Assembly (NCBI GenBank): GCA_964474285.1
Contig: CAYYSD010000090.1
Location: 1-12,944 of the forward strand
Direction of reading: 5' to 3'
Length of the DNA: 12,944 nt
DNA from: JACRBT01 sp964474285
Lineage (GTDB): Bacteria; Chloroflexota; Dehalococcoidia; Tepidiformales; Tepidiformaceae
Shown here: positions 6,412-11,883 of the stretch, one piece after another
Position numbering within the stretch: position 1 is the first letter of the stretch
Layout: each line of letters begins with the position of its first letter
Position numbers and translations under genes: made by a program
Notes under the pieces: model-generated
Database searches by the model: none
What the model saw: only the letters and a program-made list of their open reading frames with translations
What the model was told of the DNA's origin: nothing

Positions 6412-6912
6412 ATGCCGCTCTATGAAGATGACCCACTCGCATCCGCCATCGGCGAAGCGCTTGTCGCGCGTGGCGCCAAAGTAGCCGTTTCGGAAACCAC
6501 CGCAGGCGGACTGATCAGCGCCCGCATGCTCAGCGTGGCCGGGGCATCCCGCTGGTTTGAAAGCGCGATTGTGCCGTATTCGAGTCCCGCGAAATTCGAA
6601 GCCATGGGCATGGACCGGGAGATGGCCCGCGAATTCGGCGCCGTGAGCCCGCAATGGGTCAGCGCCACGGCCGAGGCTGTTCGCCGCATGACCGGCGTCG
6701 CCTTTGGGGTTGCCGAGAGCGGCATCGCCGGGCCTGCCGGCTCGCGCCGTTCGACGAAACCGGTCGGGAGCGTGGCTATCGCCGTGGTCGGTCCCGACGG
6801 AGCGTGGGCCGAGGAGCACGTCTTTCCCGGCACGCGCGTCCAGGTGATGGAGCAGATCACCGAGCGCGCGCTGCAGATGCTCAAGGAAATGCTCGACGGT
6901 CGTACGTCGTAG
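6412..6912 (+). CDS. pncC: Nicotinamide-nucleotide amidohydrolase (CinA C-terminal domain, PncC-like)
   Basis: 166 aa, matching the stand-alone CinA C-terminal domain; the N-terminal MoCF/COG1058 domain is absent. PncC hydrolyses NMN to nicotinate mononucleotide in pyridine-nucleotide recycling in the cytoplasm. Evidence: SETTAGGLISARML (27-40) aligns to the family AESCTGG loop, followed by VAGASRWFESAIVPYSSPAK, then VSPQWVSATAEAVRRMTGVAFGVAESGIAGPAG (first half about residues 82-98) and KPVGSVAIAVVGPDG. The usual Ser of AESCTGG is Thr here (T29), followed by T30-A31, so activity on NMN is not certain; this looks like a divergent subgroup. No Shine-Dalgarno precedes the ATG. It is divergent from phzF and 85 bp before the enoyl-CoA hydratase start. 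Confidence 0.85.
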   Translation: MPLYEDDPLASAIGEALVARGAKVAVSETTAGGLISARMLSVAGASRWFESAIVPYSSPAKFEAMGMDREMAREFGAVSPQWVSATAEAVRRMTGVAFGVAESGIAGPAGSRRSTKPVGSVAIAVVGPDGAWAEEHVFPGTRVQVMEQITERALQMLKEMLDGRTS

Positions 6913-6948
6913 GCGTTCGAGCGGGTCGTAAACGTTTGATCGCTTCGG

Positions 6949-6954
6949 TAAGAT
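6949..6954 (+). promoter_or_regulatory. Possible -10 element (TAAGAT) for the enoyl-CoA hydratase
   Basis: TAAGAT lies 43 nt before the ATG at 6998, with a weak -35-like TCGTAA (6926-6931) at a 17-bp spacing. A leader of roughly 35 nt containing the Shine-Dalgarno would result. Confidence 0.35.
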
Positions 6955-6986
6955 GCGTCCACGCCCCAGGGCGTCGAACCATCCCC

Positions 6987-6993
6987 GGAGAAG
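6987..6993 (+). promoter_or_regulatory. Shine-Dalgarno deciding the enoyl-CoA hydratase start
   Basis: GGAGAAG four bases before the ATG at 6998. It selects this start over an in-frame ATG at 6953 that would add a 15-residue Arg/Pro-rich tail unlike the family. Confidence 0.65.
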
Positions 6994-6997
6994 CCCC

Positions 6998-7786
6998 ATG
7001 CAGTACTGCCGTTACGAGAAGAAGGACCACGTCGCCTACGTCACCATCACCCGTCCCGAAGTGATGAACGCGCTCCACGTTCACGCCAACATGGAACTGA
7101 ACGAGGTGTGGGACGACTTCGCCGCTGACGACAATCTCTGGGTCGCCGTCCTCACCGGCGAAGGCGACAGGGCGTTCAGCGCAGGCAACGACCTCAAGTA
7201 CACCGCCGAAGTGTCTCGTATGCCGGCGGACCAGCGTCCCCGCGGTTTTCCCAGGGGTGGCTTTGGCGGTATCACCTCCCGGTTCGACCTTTTCAAGCCA
7301 ATCGTTGCCCGCGTCAATGGCTTCGCCCTGGGTGGCGGCCTCGAACTTGCGATGGCGTGCGACATCATCCTCATGGCCGACCACGCCGAAGTCGGTCTGC
7401 CGGAACCCCGCCGTGGCCTCATCGCCGGGGCGATGGGCGTCCACCGTCTGCCGCGCCAGGCTCCCCTCAAGGCCGCGATGGGTTACATGCTGACCGGGCG
7501 TCACATACCCGCCCAGCGGGCCTACCAGCTTGGGCTGGCGAGCGAAGTCGTTCCACTTTCCCAACTCGATGCCACGGTCGACGCCTACGTGAAGGACATC
7601 CTTCGTTGCGCTCCGCTTTCCATTCGCTCCACGAAGGAGTCTTCGATGCAGGGTCTCGAGATGCCCCTGCAGCAGGCGGCAACCGCACGCTTTGAGTGGG
7701 AAACACGGCGGCGAAGCAGCGAGGACGCGATTGAAGGCCCCCGCGCGTTCGCCGAGAAGCGCGAGCCGAACTGGACCGGCCGCTAG
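6998..7786 (+). CDS. Enoyl-CoA hydratase/isomerase family protein, CaiD-like
   Basis: 262 aa crotonase-fold protein. The oxyanion hole is formed by AFSAGNDLK (59-67) and NGFALGGGLELAMACD (107-122). The two catalytic glutamates of hydratases are present: E116 in GGGLELA and E136 in GLPEPRRG. The C-terminus, SEDAIEGPRAFAEKREP (241-257) ending NWTGR, closely resembles the end of E. coli CaiD (crotonobetainyl-CoA hydratase) as I remember it, and the PRGGFGGITSRFDLFKP stretch also has a CaiD counterpart. It probably hydrates an enoyl-CoA or a related CoA ester; carnitine as substrate is not supported, since no caiA/B/C-like gene is visible. The start is set by a Shine-Dalgarno. uppP follows after 52 bp and a dehydrogenase pair further on, which might belong to the same CoA pathway. 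Confidence 0.9.
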   Translation: MQYCRYEKKDHVAYVTITRPEVMNALHVHANMELNEVWDDFAADDNLWVAVLTGEGDRAFSAGNDLKYTAEVSRMPADQRPRGFPRGGFGGITSRFDLFKPIVARVNGFALGGGLELAMACDIILMADHAEVGLPEPRRGLIAGAMGVHRLPRQAPLKAAMGYMLTGRHIPAQRAYQLGLASEVVPLSQLDATVDAYVKDILRCAPLSIRSTKESSMQGLEMPLQQAATARFEWETRRRSSEDAIEGPRAFAEKREPNWTGR

Positions 7787-7838
7787 GTTAAGGCCTGCCG
7801 TTTGTTCGTATCGCGCTCAACGGTCAGCCTGAGGCGCA

Positions 7839-8660
7839 GTGGATCTCGTGCGCGCGGCCATCCTCGGGATCGTCCAGGGCCTCTCTGAATTCCTCCCGAT
7901 CTCGTCCTCCGGCCACCTCATCCTGGTTCCGGCGCTCTTCGGCTGGCCGGACCAGGGGCTCAGCTTCGATGTGGGCCTGCACTGCGGGACACTCCTGGTG
8001 CTGCTCATCTACTTCTGGCGCGATTGGTGGGTGATGGTCTCGCGCGGCGTCGCGGACCTTGGCAGCTACGGGTTTGCCTTCCCGAAGCACCGCCGTGAAA
8101 GCCGGATGCTCTGGCTGCTGGCGCTGGGGTCGATACCGGCCGCAGTCACAGGACTCTTGCTCGACGGGTGGATCGAGGTCAACGCCCGCCAGCCCTGGCT
8201 GATTGCGGTGATGCTCGCCGCCCTCGGGTCGCTCATGTGGCTCGTTGATTCGCGCGCCAGGCGGTCTCGCAAGGTTGAGTCCGTGAACGTGGCCGATACC
8301 GTGCTCATCGGCCTGGCCCAGGCCAGTGCCCTGCTGCCCGGCGTCTCGCGGTCGGGCGCAACGATGACGATGGGCATGTTCCGCGGACTGGAGCGGGATA
8401 GCGCCGCACGTTTCGCATTCCTGTTGGGCACTCCGGCGTTCTTCGGTGCTGCGCTGCTCAAGGCTCCGGATATCGCGGACGCCAGCGGACGAGAGTTGAT
8501 GCAACTTGGTATCGGGTTTGGATTCGCCTTCCTGTCCGGCATTGTGGCGGTGCACTACCTCATGCGCTTTCTTCGGACGCGCAGCCTGGTGCCGTTTGTC
8601 TACTACCGCTACGGCGTTGCCGTCGTGACGCTGGTCATCGCGCTCATCCGCGTGGCCTAA
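7839..8660 (+). CDS. uppP: Undecaprenyl-diphosphatase (BacA/UppP)
   Basis: 273 aa multi-pass membrane protein, the typical UppP length. It dephosphorylates undecaprenyl diphosphate to recycle the lipid carrier for peptidoglycan and other envelope polymers, and gives bacitracin tolerance. Both signature motifs are intact: QGLSEFLPISSSGH (13-26, with E17 and H26) and LPGVSRSGAT (166-175, with R171). The second inverted half begins at GLAQASALLPG. About seven or eight hydrophobic segments are evident, for example 89-109 and 119-137. The start is GTG at 7839, which puts the motif at the usual distance from the N-terminus; GAGGCG (7831-7836) precedes it at an unusually short two-base spacing. The flanking metabolic genes give no functional link. 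Confidence 0.95.
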   Translation: MDLVRAAILGIVQGLSEFLPISSSGHLILVPALFGWPDQGLSFDVGLHCGTLLVLLIYFWRDWWVMVSRGVADLGSYGFAFPKHRRESRMLWLLALGSIPAAVTGLLLDGWIEVNARQPWLIAVMLAALGSLMWLVDSRARRSRKVESVNVADTVLIGLAQASALLPGVSRSGATMTMGMFRGLERDSAARFAFLLGTPAFFGAALLKAPDIADASGRELMQLGIGFGFAFLSGIVAVHYLMRFLRTRSLVPFVYYRYGVAVVTLVIALIRVA

Positions 8661-8673
8661 GCGCGCCTCGGCG

Positions 8674-8679
8674 TAGAAT
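8674..8679 (+). promoter_or_regulatory. Possible -10 element (TAGAAT) for the SDR pair
   Basis: TAGAAT lies 23 nt before the ATG at 8703, in the 42-bp gap after uppP. Transcription would start about 16 nt before the ATG, just ahead of or at the strong Shine-Dalgarno. The -35 is weak. Confidence 0.4.
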
Positions 8680-8688
8680 CCGGACCAC

Positions 8689-8695
8689 AGGAGGT
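8689..8695 (+). promoter_or_regulatory. Consensus Shine-Dalgarno (AGGAGGT) for the first SDR
   Basis: Full AGGAGGT with a seven-base spacer to the ATG at 8703. It is the strongest ribosome-binding site in the window, suggesting high translation of the first SDR. Confidence 0.75.
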
Positions 8696-8702
8696 CGCAC
8701 AC

Positions 8703-9536
8703 ATGCTGGAGAGACTCTCCCTCGAAGGGCCGCCGCGGCGCGTCGTCATTGTGACTGGCGGCAGTCGCGGCCTCGGCAAGGCAATGTCCATCGCGCTGAG
8801 CGAAGCGGGCGCCGACGTCTGCATCGCCAGCCGTACGCAGTCTCAACTCGAATCAGCGGCATCCGAGATCGAGGCGGCAAGCGGGCGGCGACCGCTGATC
8901 GTGCCCACGAACGTTCAGGACAGTACTGCGTGCACAGCGCTGATCCGGAAAACGGTCGAGCACTTTGGGCGCCTGGATGTGATGCTCAACAACGCCGGGA
9001 TCGGCGATCGGCGCGGCGGTGGCGCGAACATCTGGGACCTCGACGACGAGGACTGGCACGACACCATCGAAGTGAACCTGCACAGCACGTTCTATTGCTC
9101 GAGGGCCGCTTCGAAGCACTTCCGCGAGCAGAACGAAGGCGGCGTCATTCTCAACGTGGCCAGTGGCACGGCGCTCCGCGCTTCGCCGCAATCGTTCGCG
9201 TACGCGGCGGCAAAAGCAGGTGTCATCTCCCTCACCAAGAGCACTGCGGCCCAACTCGTCGGCGAGAACATTCGTGTGAACTGCATCGTCCCCGGGTACG
9301 TTCTGCAATCGCCTCCCCGTGACGACGAGCAGGCAGCTGCGAACCGCGCCCGGGGCCGCTTCAACCCCGTTGGGCGAATCGGTGAGGCCTGGGAACTGGG
9401 GCCGTTGGCGGTCTTCCTCTGTTCGGAAGCCAGCAGCTACATCACCGGGGAGTCGTTTGTCATCGATGGCGGCGGTCTCACCGGGGGCATCGCGCCGGCA
9501 CGGTTCGCTCCGGAGTTTGGAATGGGAGGCGTCTGA
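8703..9536 (+). CDS. Short-chain dehydrogenase/reductase (SDR), catalytically complete
   Basis: 277 aa classical SDR. The Rossmann loop TGGSRGLG (18-25), NNAG (96-99), N125 in EVNLHSTF, S154 in NVASG, Y167 and K171 in AYAAAKAG (YxxxK) make a complete catalytic tetrad. The basic SR pair at 43-44 after strand 2 hints at NADP(H) preference, though this is only an inference. It oxidises or reduces a hydroxy/keto group on an unknown substrate, perhaps a hydroxyacyl-CoA or a 3-oxoacyl thioester given the nearby enoyl-CoA hydratase. A Gly-rich C-terminal tail (about 258-277, GGGLTGGIAPARFAPEFGMG) extends beyond the usual end. Its stop is one base before the next SDR's ATG, so the two are almost certainly cotranscribed and translationally coupled. 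Confidence 0.92.
   Translation: MLERLSLEGPPRRVVIVTGGSRGLGKAMSIALSEAGADVCIASRTQSQLESAASEIEAASGRRPLIVPTNVQDSTACTALIRKTVEHFGRLDVMLNNAGIGDRRGGGANIWDLDDEDWHDTIEVNLHSTFYCSRAASKHFREQNEGGVILNVASGTALRASPQSFAYAAAKAGVISLTKSTAAQLVGENIRVNCIVPGYVLQSPPRDDEQAAANRARGRFNPVGRIGEAWELGPLAVFLCSEASSYITGESFVIDGGGLTGGIAPARFAPEFGMGGV
9524..9530 (+). promoter_or_regulatory. Shine-Dalgarno inside the first SDR gene, driving the second SDR
   Basis: GGGAGGC within the last codons of the first SDR, seven bases before the ATG at 9538. It fixes that start and indicates translational coupling. Confidence 0.65.
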
Positions 9537-9537
9537 A

Positions 9538-10326
9538 ATGACCGACTGGGAACGTAAGCCCGGGTTCGACCTCGCCGGCAAGCGCGCGCTCGTGGTGGGT
9601 TTCGGCAACCCCGCCGGGCATGCGATTGCCCTTTGCCTCGCGGAGGCAGGTGCGGATGTCGCAGTCGCATCTGCCACGCTCGAGGGCGATGAAGTCATGG
9701 CTGCGAAGCGGGCTTCGCAGGCGATCGCGAAGCTGGGCCGCCAGACGATGAGCCAGGGCTGGGACGTCACGCTTCCGACCAATGTGCAGGTCGGTCTGAA
9801 GCAGGTCATCAAGGACTTTGGGCACCCGACGATCCTTGTCTACAACGCAGATCTTCCGTTTGCGAAGCCCATCGAGAAAACCACGGACATGGAGTTTGGC
9901 CGGGTCACGCAGGTGAACCTCGCGGGAGCGTTCTACGCGGCCCGCTCCTTCCTCAAGGAGCTTCCCGATGACACGCCGGGCCGGCTCATCTTCATCACTG
10001 GCCCGGCCACGGACCGTGGCGTCTCGAACATGGCTGCATACTCGGCCGCCAGGGCCGGGGTGGTCGGACTCTCCTCAGCGCTGAGCCAGGAAGCGGCGCT
10101 GCGCGGAGTCACGTCGAACTGCATCACGACTGGCTGGATGGACTACACCCCCGGGCGAGGCCCTGACGAAATCGGCCAGAACCTCCTGCTGCGGTACATT
10201 CCCATGCGCAGGTTTGGGAAGGCGGACGAACTCGGCTGCCTCGCCGTCCTGCTCGCCTCGGACGCCTCGGGCTTCATCAATGGGCAGGTGTTACACGTTG
10301 ATGGCGGCCTGGCCACGCGGCTCTAG
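9538..10326 (+). CDS. Degenerate SDR-family protein (probable pseudoenzyme or non-classical SDR)
   Basis: 262 aa with an SDR fold but changed active-site residues. The nucleotide loop is GFGNPAGHA (21-29) instead of TGxxxGxG, with His at the last glycine. NNAG is YNAD (102-105). The position 13 residues before the Tyr, normally the catalytic Ser, is Gly (G155, in ITGPA). Y168 remains, but the Lys of YxxxK is Arg (YSAAR, 168-172). The structural Asn (N127, QVNLAGAF) and the C-terminal SDASGFINGQVLHVDGG segment are kept, so the fold should be intact. The ATG at 9538 is set by GGGAGGC (9524-9530) and lies one base after the upstream SDR stop; a longer open frame from 9319 only overlaps that gene. 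Likely a partner subunit of the upstream SDR, by analogy with BbsC in BbsCD, or an SDR with altered chemistry. Confidence 0.85.
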   Translation: MTDWERKPGFDLAGKRALVVGFGNPAGHAIALCLAEAGADVAVASATLEGDEVMAAKRASQAIAKLGRQTMSQGWDVTLPTNVQVGLKQVIKDFGHPTILVYNADLPFAKPIEKTTDMEFGRVTQVNLAGAFYAARSFLKELPDDTPGRLIFITGPATDRGVSNMAAYSAARAGVVGLSSALSQEAALRGVTSNCITTGWMDYTPGRGPDEIGQNLLLRYIPMRRFGKADELGCLAVLLASDASGFINGQVLHVDGGLATRL

Positions 10327-10335
10327 GAACCGGTA

Positions 10336-10815
10336 GTGCCATCGGTCAAGCCGCTCGCCGTGCGCATGCTCGAACAGCGCGGAATCGCCCACGAAGTCCA
10401 CGCGTTCAACGCTGCCATCCGTTCGGCGGACCAGGTGGCTGCGGAGGTCGGCATGGCCCCGCACCTCGTCTACAAAACGCTGGTGGTGGAGCAAGATCCG
10501 CCGAAAGGGAAGCCGTTCCTGGTCATGGCGCCGTCCTCGGTTGAACTCGACCTTCGCCTCCTGGCGGCCACGCTGGGACTGAAGAAGCTCCGGATGGCGA
10601 CCCATCGCGATGCCGAACGCGTCACAGGCCTCCAGGTGGGGGGCATTGGCGCGTTGGCGCTTACCGGCAAGGGATTCCCGGCATTGATTGACGAGCGGGC
10701 TCTCAGCGAGTCGCACATCCTGGTGAGCGCCGGTCAGCGCGGGATGGACGTTCGGATCGCCGTGCCGGACCTGGTGGCGCTCACGAACGCCAGGCCCGTG
10801 CGCCTGATCGCTTAG
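10336..10815 (+). CDS. YbaK/EbsC-family aminoacyl-tRNA deacylase
   Basis: 159 aa, the usual length of the YbaK/EbsC single-domain editing proteins. These hydrolyse mischarged tRNA in trans (for YbaK, Cys-tRNAPro). The invariant Lys is present as K47 in HLVYKTLVV (43-51). Other family features are MLEQRGIAHEVHAF (11-24), VMAPSSVELDLRLLAATLG and a TGLQVGGIGALAL loop, ending with DERALSESHILVSAGQRGMDVRI (middle part, about 124-142). Which tRNA it edits (Cys-, Ala- or other tRNAPro) cannot be settled from sequence. The start is GTG at 10336, with AGGA (10325-10328) seven bases upstream, overlapping the end of the second SDR gene. The stop overlaps the convergent channel gene by four bases. It sits nine bases after the SDR stop and is probably the last gene of that transcript. 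Confidence 0.9.
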   Translation: MPSVKPLAVRMLEQRGIAHEVHAFNAAIRSADQVAAEVGMAPHLVYKTLVVEQDPPKGKPFLVMAPSSVELDLRLLAATLGLKKLRMATHRDAERVTGLQVGGIGALALTGKGFPALIDERALSESHILVSAGQRGMDVRIAVPDLVALTNARPVRLIA

Positions 10816-10820
10816 CGGTC
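10806..10820. repeat. Short inverted repeat across overlapping convergent stop codons
   Basis: GATCGC (10806-10811), TTA, GCGGTC (10815-10820) form a six-pair stem with one T-G wobble and a three-base loop. The loop TTA is the channel gene's stop on the minus strand and overlaps the deacylase TAG. No T-run follows on either strand. It may act as a small bidirectional end signal or be chance. Confidence 0.25.
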
Positions 10821-11843
10821 GTGGCCGCGCATCCGGGCGATGTCCGTCTCGGACGCGAGCATGATCATGATGTCCCCATCGTGGAGCATGTCATCGTTTG
10901 CAGGCCCCACCACGAGTTCTCCCTGGCGCCGCCGGACACCGAGGAGCGAGGCCGTGGCTACGCCGGCCGTGAGTTCTCCGCACGTTCGTCCAGCCAGTCC
11001 GTGCTCGTCATTCGCCTCGAATTCGGCCAGGAGGAGGTCGCCGTGCCGCCCGGCGGCCAGCGTGTCCATGAAGTCCGCGGCAAGTGGCTGCAGCGCGGAA
11101 AGCACCATCCTCCTGCCGCCCATGCTGTAGAGAGAGATGACGCGATCCGCTCCCGCGAGCCGCAGCTTCTCCTCGTTGTGCGGAGAACCCACCCGCGCCA
11201 CGACATAACAGTCCCGGTTGATCCCCTTCGCGGTGAGCGTGATGTAGGTATTTCCGGCGTCACTATCGCTTGCCGCCAACAAGCACCGAGCGTTCCGCAG
11301 GCCCGCGCGGTTGAGGGTCAGGTCCTCGGCCGCGTCGCCTTCCACGACAAGATGACCGAATGCCCGCGCTCGTTCTGCCCGCTCCGGAGTTTGTTCGATG
11401 ATCACGAAGGGGGCGTGGCGCTCCTGGAGTTCGCGCGCAATCTCCTGCCCTACCCGGCCAAACCCGCAAAGGATGTAGTGCTCTCGCAGGTCTTCGATGT
11501 CCAATTCCATCCTCCTCTGGTAGAAGCGCGACCGGATATCGCCTTCGAGCGTTTCTTGCACGACGAGCGTCAGGGTATAGAGCATCGCGCCAACGCCCGC
11601 GAATATGAGCACGACGGTGAAGATCTTCTCATCGCTCCCGAACTCTTCGACTTCGCGGAAGCCCACGGTGCTCATGGTCGTTACCGTCTGGTAGAGGGCG
11701 TCCAGCAACGAGTACCCGGCAAGGACCATGTAGCCAACGGTCCCGAAGGCCATGACGCTGAGGACCACCGACAGCGCAAGCCGGAGCCGCCGGCTCGGGG
11801 TCAGAGCCTTAAGGGTCGATATCCGCGAGTGTCGCTGGTGCAC
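10812..11843 (-). CDS. Two-transmembrane K+ channel with RCK (TrkA-N/TrkA-C) domain
   Basis: 343 aa with the architecture of MthK-like ligand-gated K+ channels. TM1 is about 21-43, the pore helix about 45-58, and TM2 about 73-97, followed by a cytoplasmic RCK domain. The nucleotide loop GFGRVG (127-132) and the acidic end of the second strand (IIE, E150) suggest NAD(H)/nucleotide binding. A GDAAEDLTLNRAG segment and a C-terminal TrkA-C-like domain (about 270-340) complete it. The selectivity filter is TVGFR (59-63) rather than TVGYG, so K+ selectivity may be altered, although I recall F-for-Y filters in related prokaryotic channels. The start is taken as GTG at 11843, with no Shine-Dalgarno but a CATAAT seven bases upstream. 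It tetramerises in the inner membrane, by family. Confidence 0.88.
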   Translation of the reverse strand: MHQRHSRISTLKALTPSRRLRLALSVVLSVMAFGTVGYMVLAGYSLLDALYQTVTTMSTVGFREVEEFGSDEKIFTVVLIFAGVGAMLYTLTLVVQETLEGDIRSRFYQRRMELDIEDLREHYILCGFGRVGQEIARELQERHAPFVIIEQTPERAERARAFGHLVVEGDAAEDLTLNRAGLRNARCLLAASDSDAGNTYITLTAKGINRDCYVVARVGSPHNEEKLRLAGADRVISLYSMGGRRMVLSALQPLAADFMDTLAAGRHGDLLLAEFEANDEHGLAGRTCGELTAGVATASLLGVRRRQGELVVGPANDDMLHDGDIMIMLASETDIARMRGHDR

Positions 11844-11850
11844 CGCGGCG

Positions 11851-11856
11851 ATTATG
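11851..11856 (-). promoter_or_regulatory. Possible -10 element (CATAAT) placed for leaderless transcription of the channel gene
   Basis: CATAAT on the minus strand, one mismatch from TATAAT, ends seven bases before the GTG at 11843. It lies in the 40-bp gap after the helicase stop. A -35 is not evident. Confidence 0.4.
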
Positions 11857-11883
11857 CCTGCATTGCGCTTTGGATGCCGGTGC

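Noticed and set aside
7824..8846. Minus-strand open frame (340 codons) opposite uppP
   Set aside because: Composition is highly polar with many His, Arg and Glu codons mirrored from a membrane protein; uppP motifs prove the plus strand is coding.
9319..9537. N-terminal extension of the second SDR from 9319
   Set aside because: It overlaps the first SDR in another frame, and the Shine-Dalgarno at 9524-9530 points to the ATG at 9538.
8853..9812. Minus-strand open frame (319 codons) opposite the two SDR genes
   Set aside because: It spans the junction of two coupled plus-strand genes with SDR motifs, and no motif is found in it.
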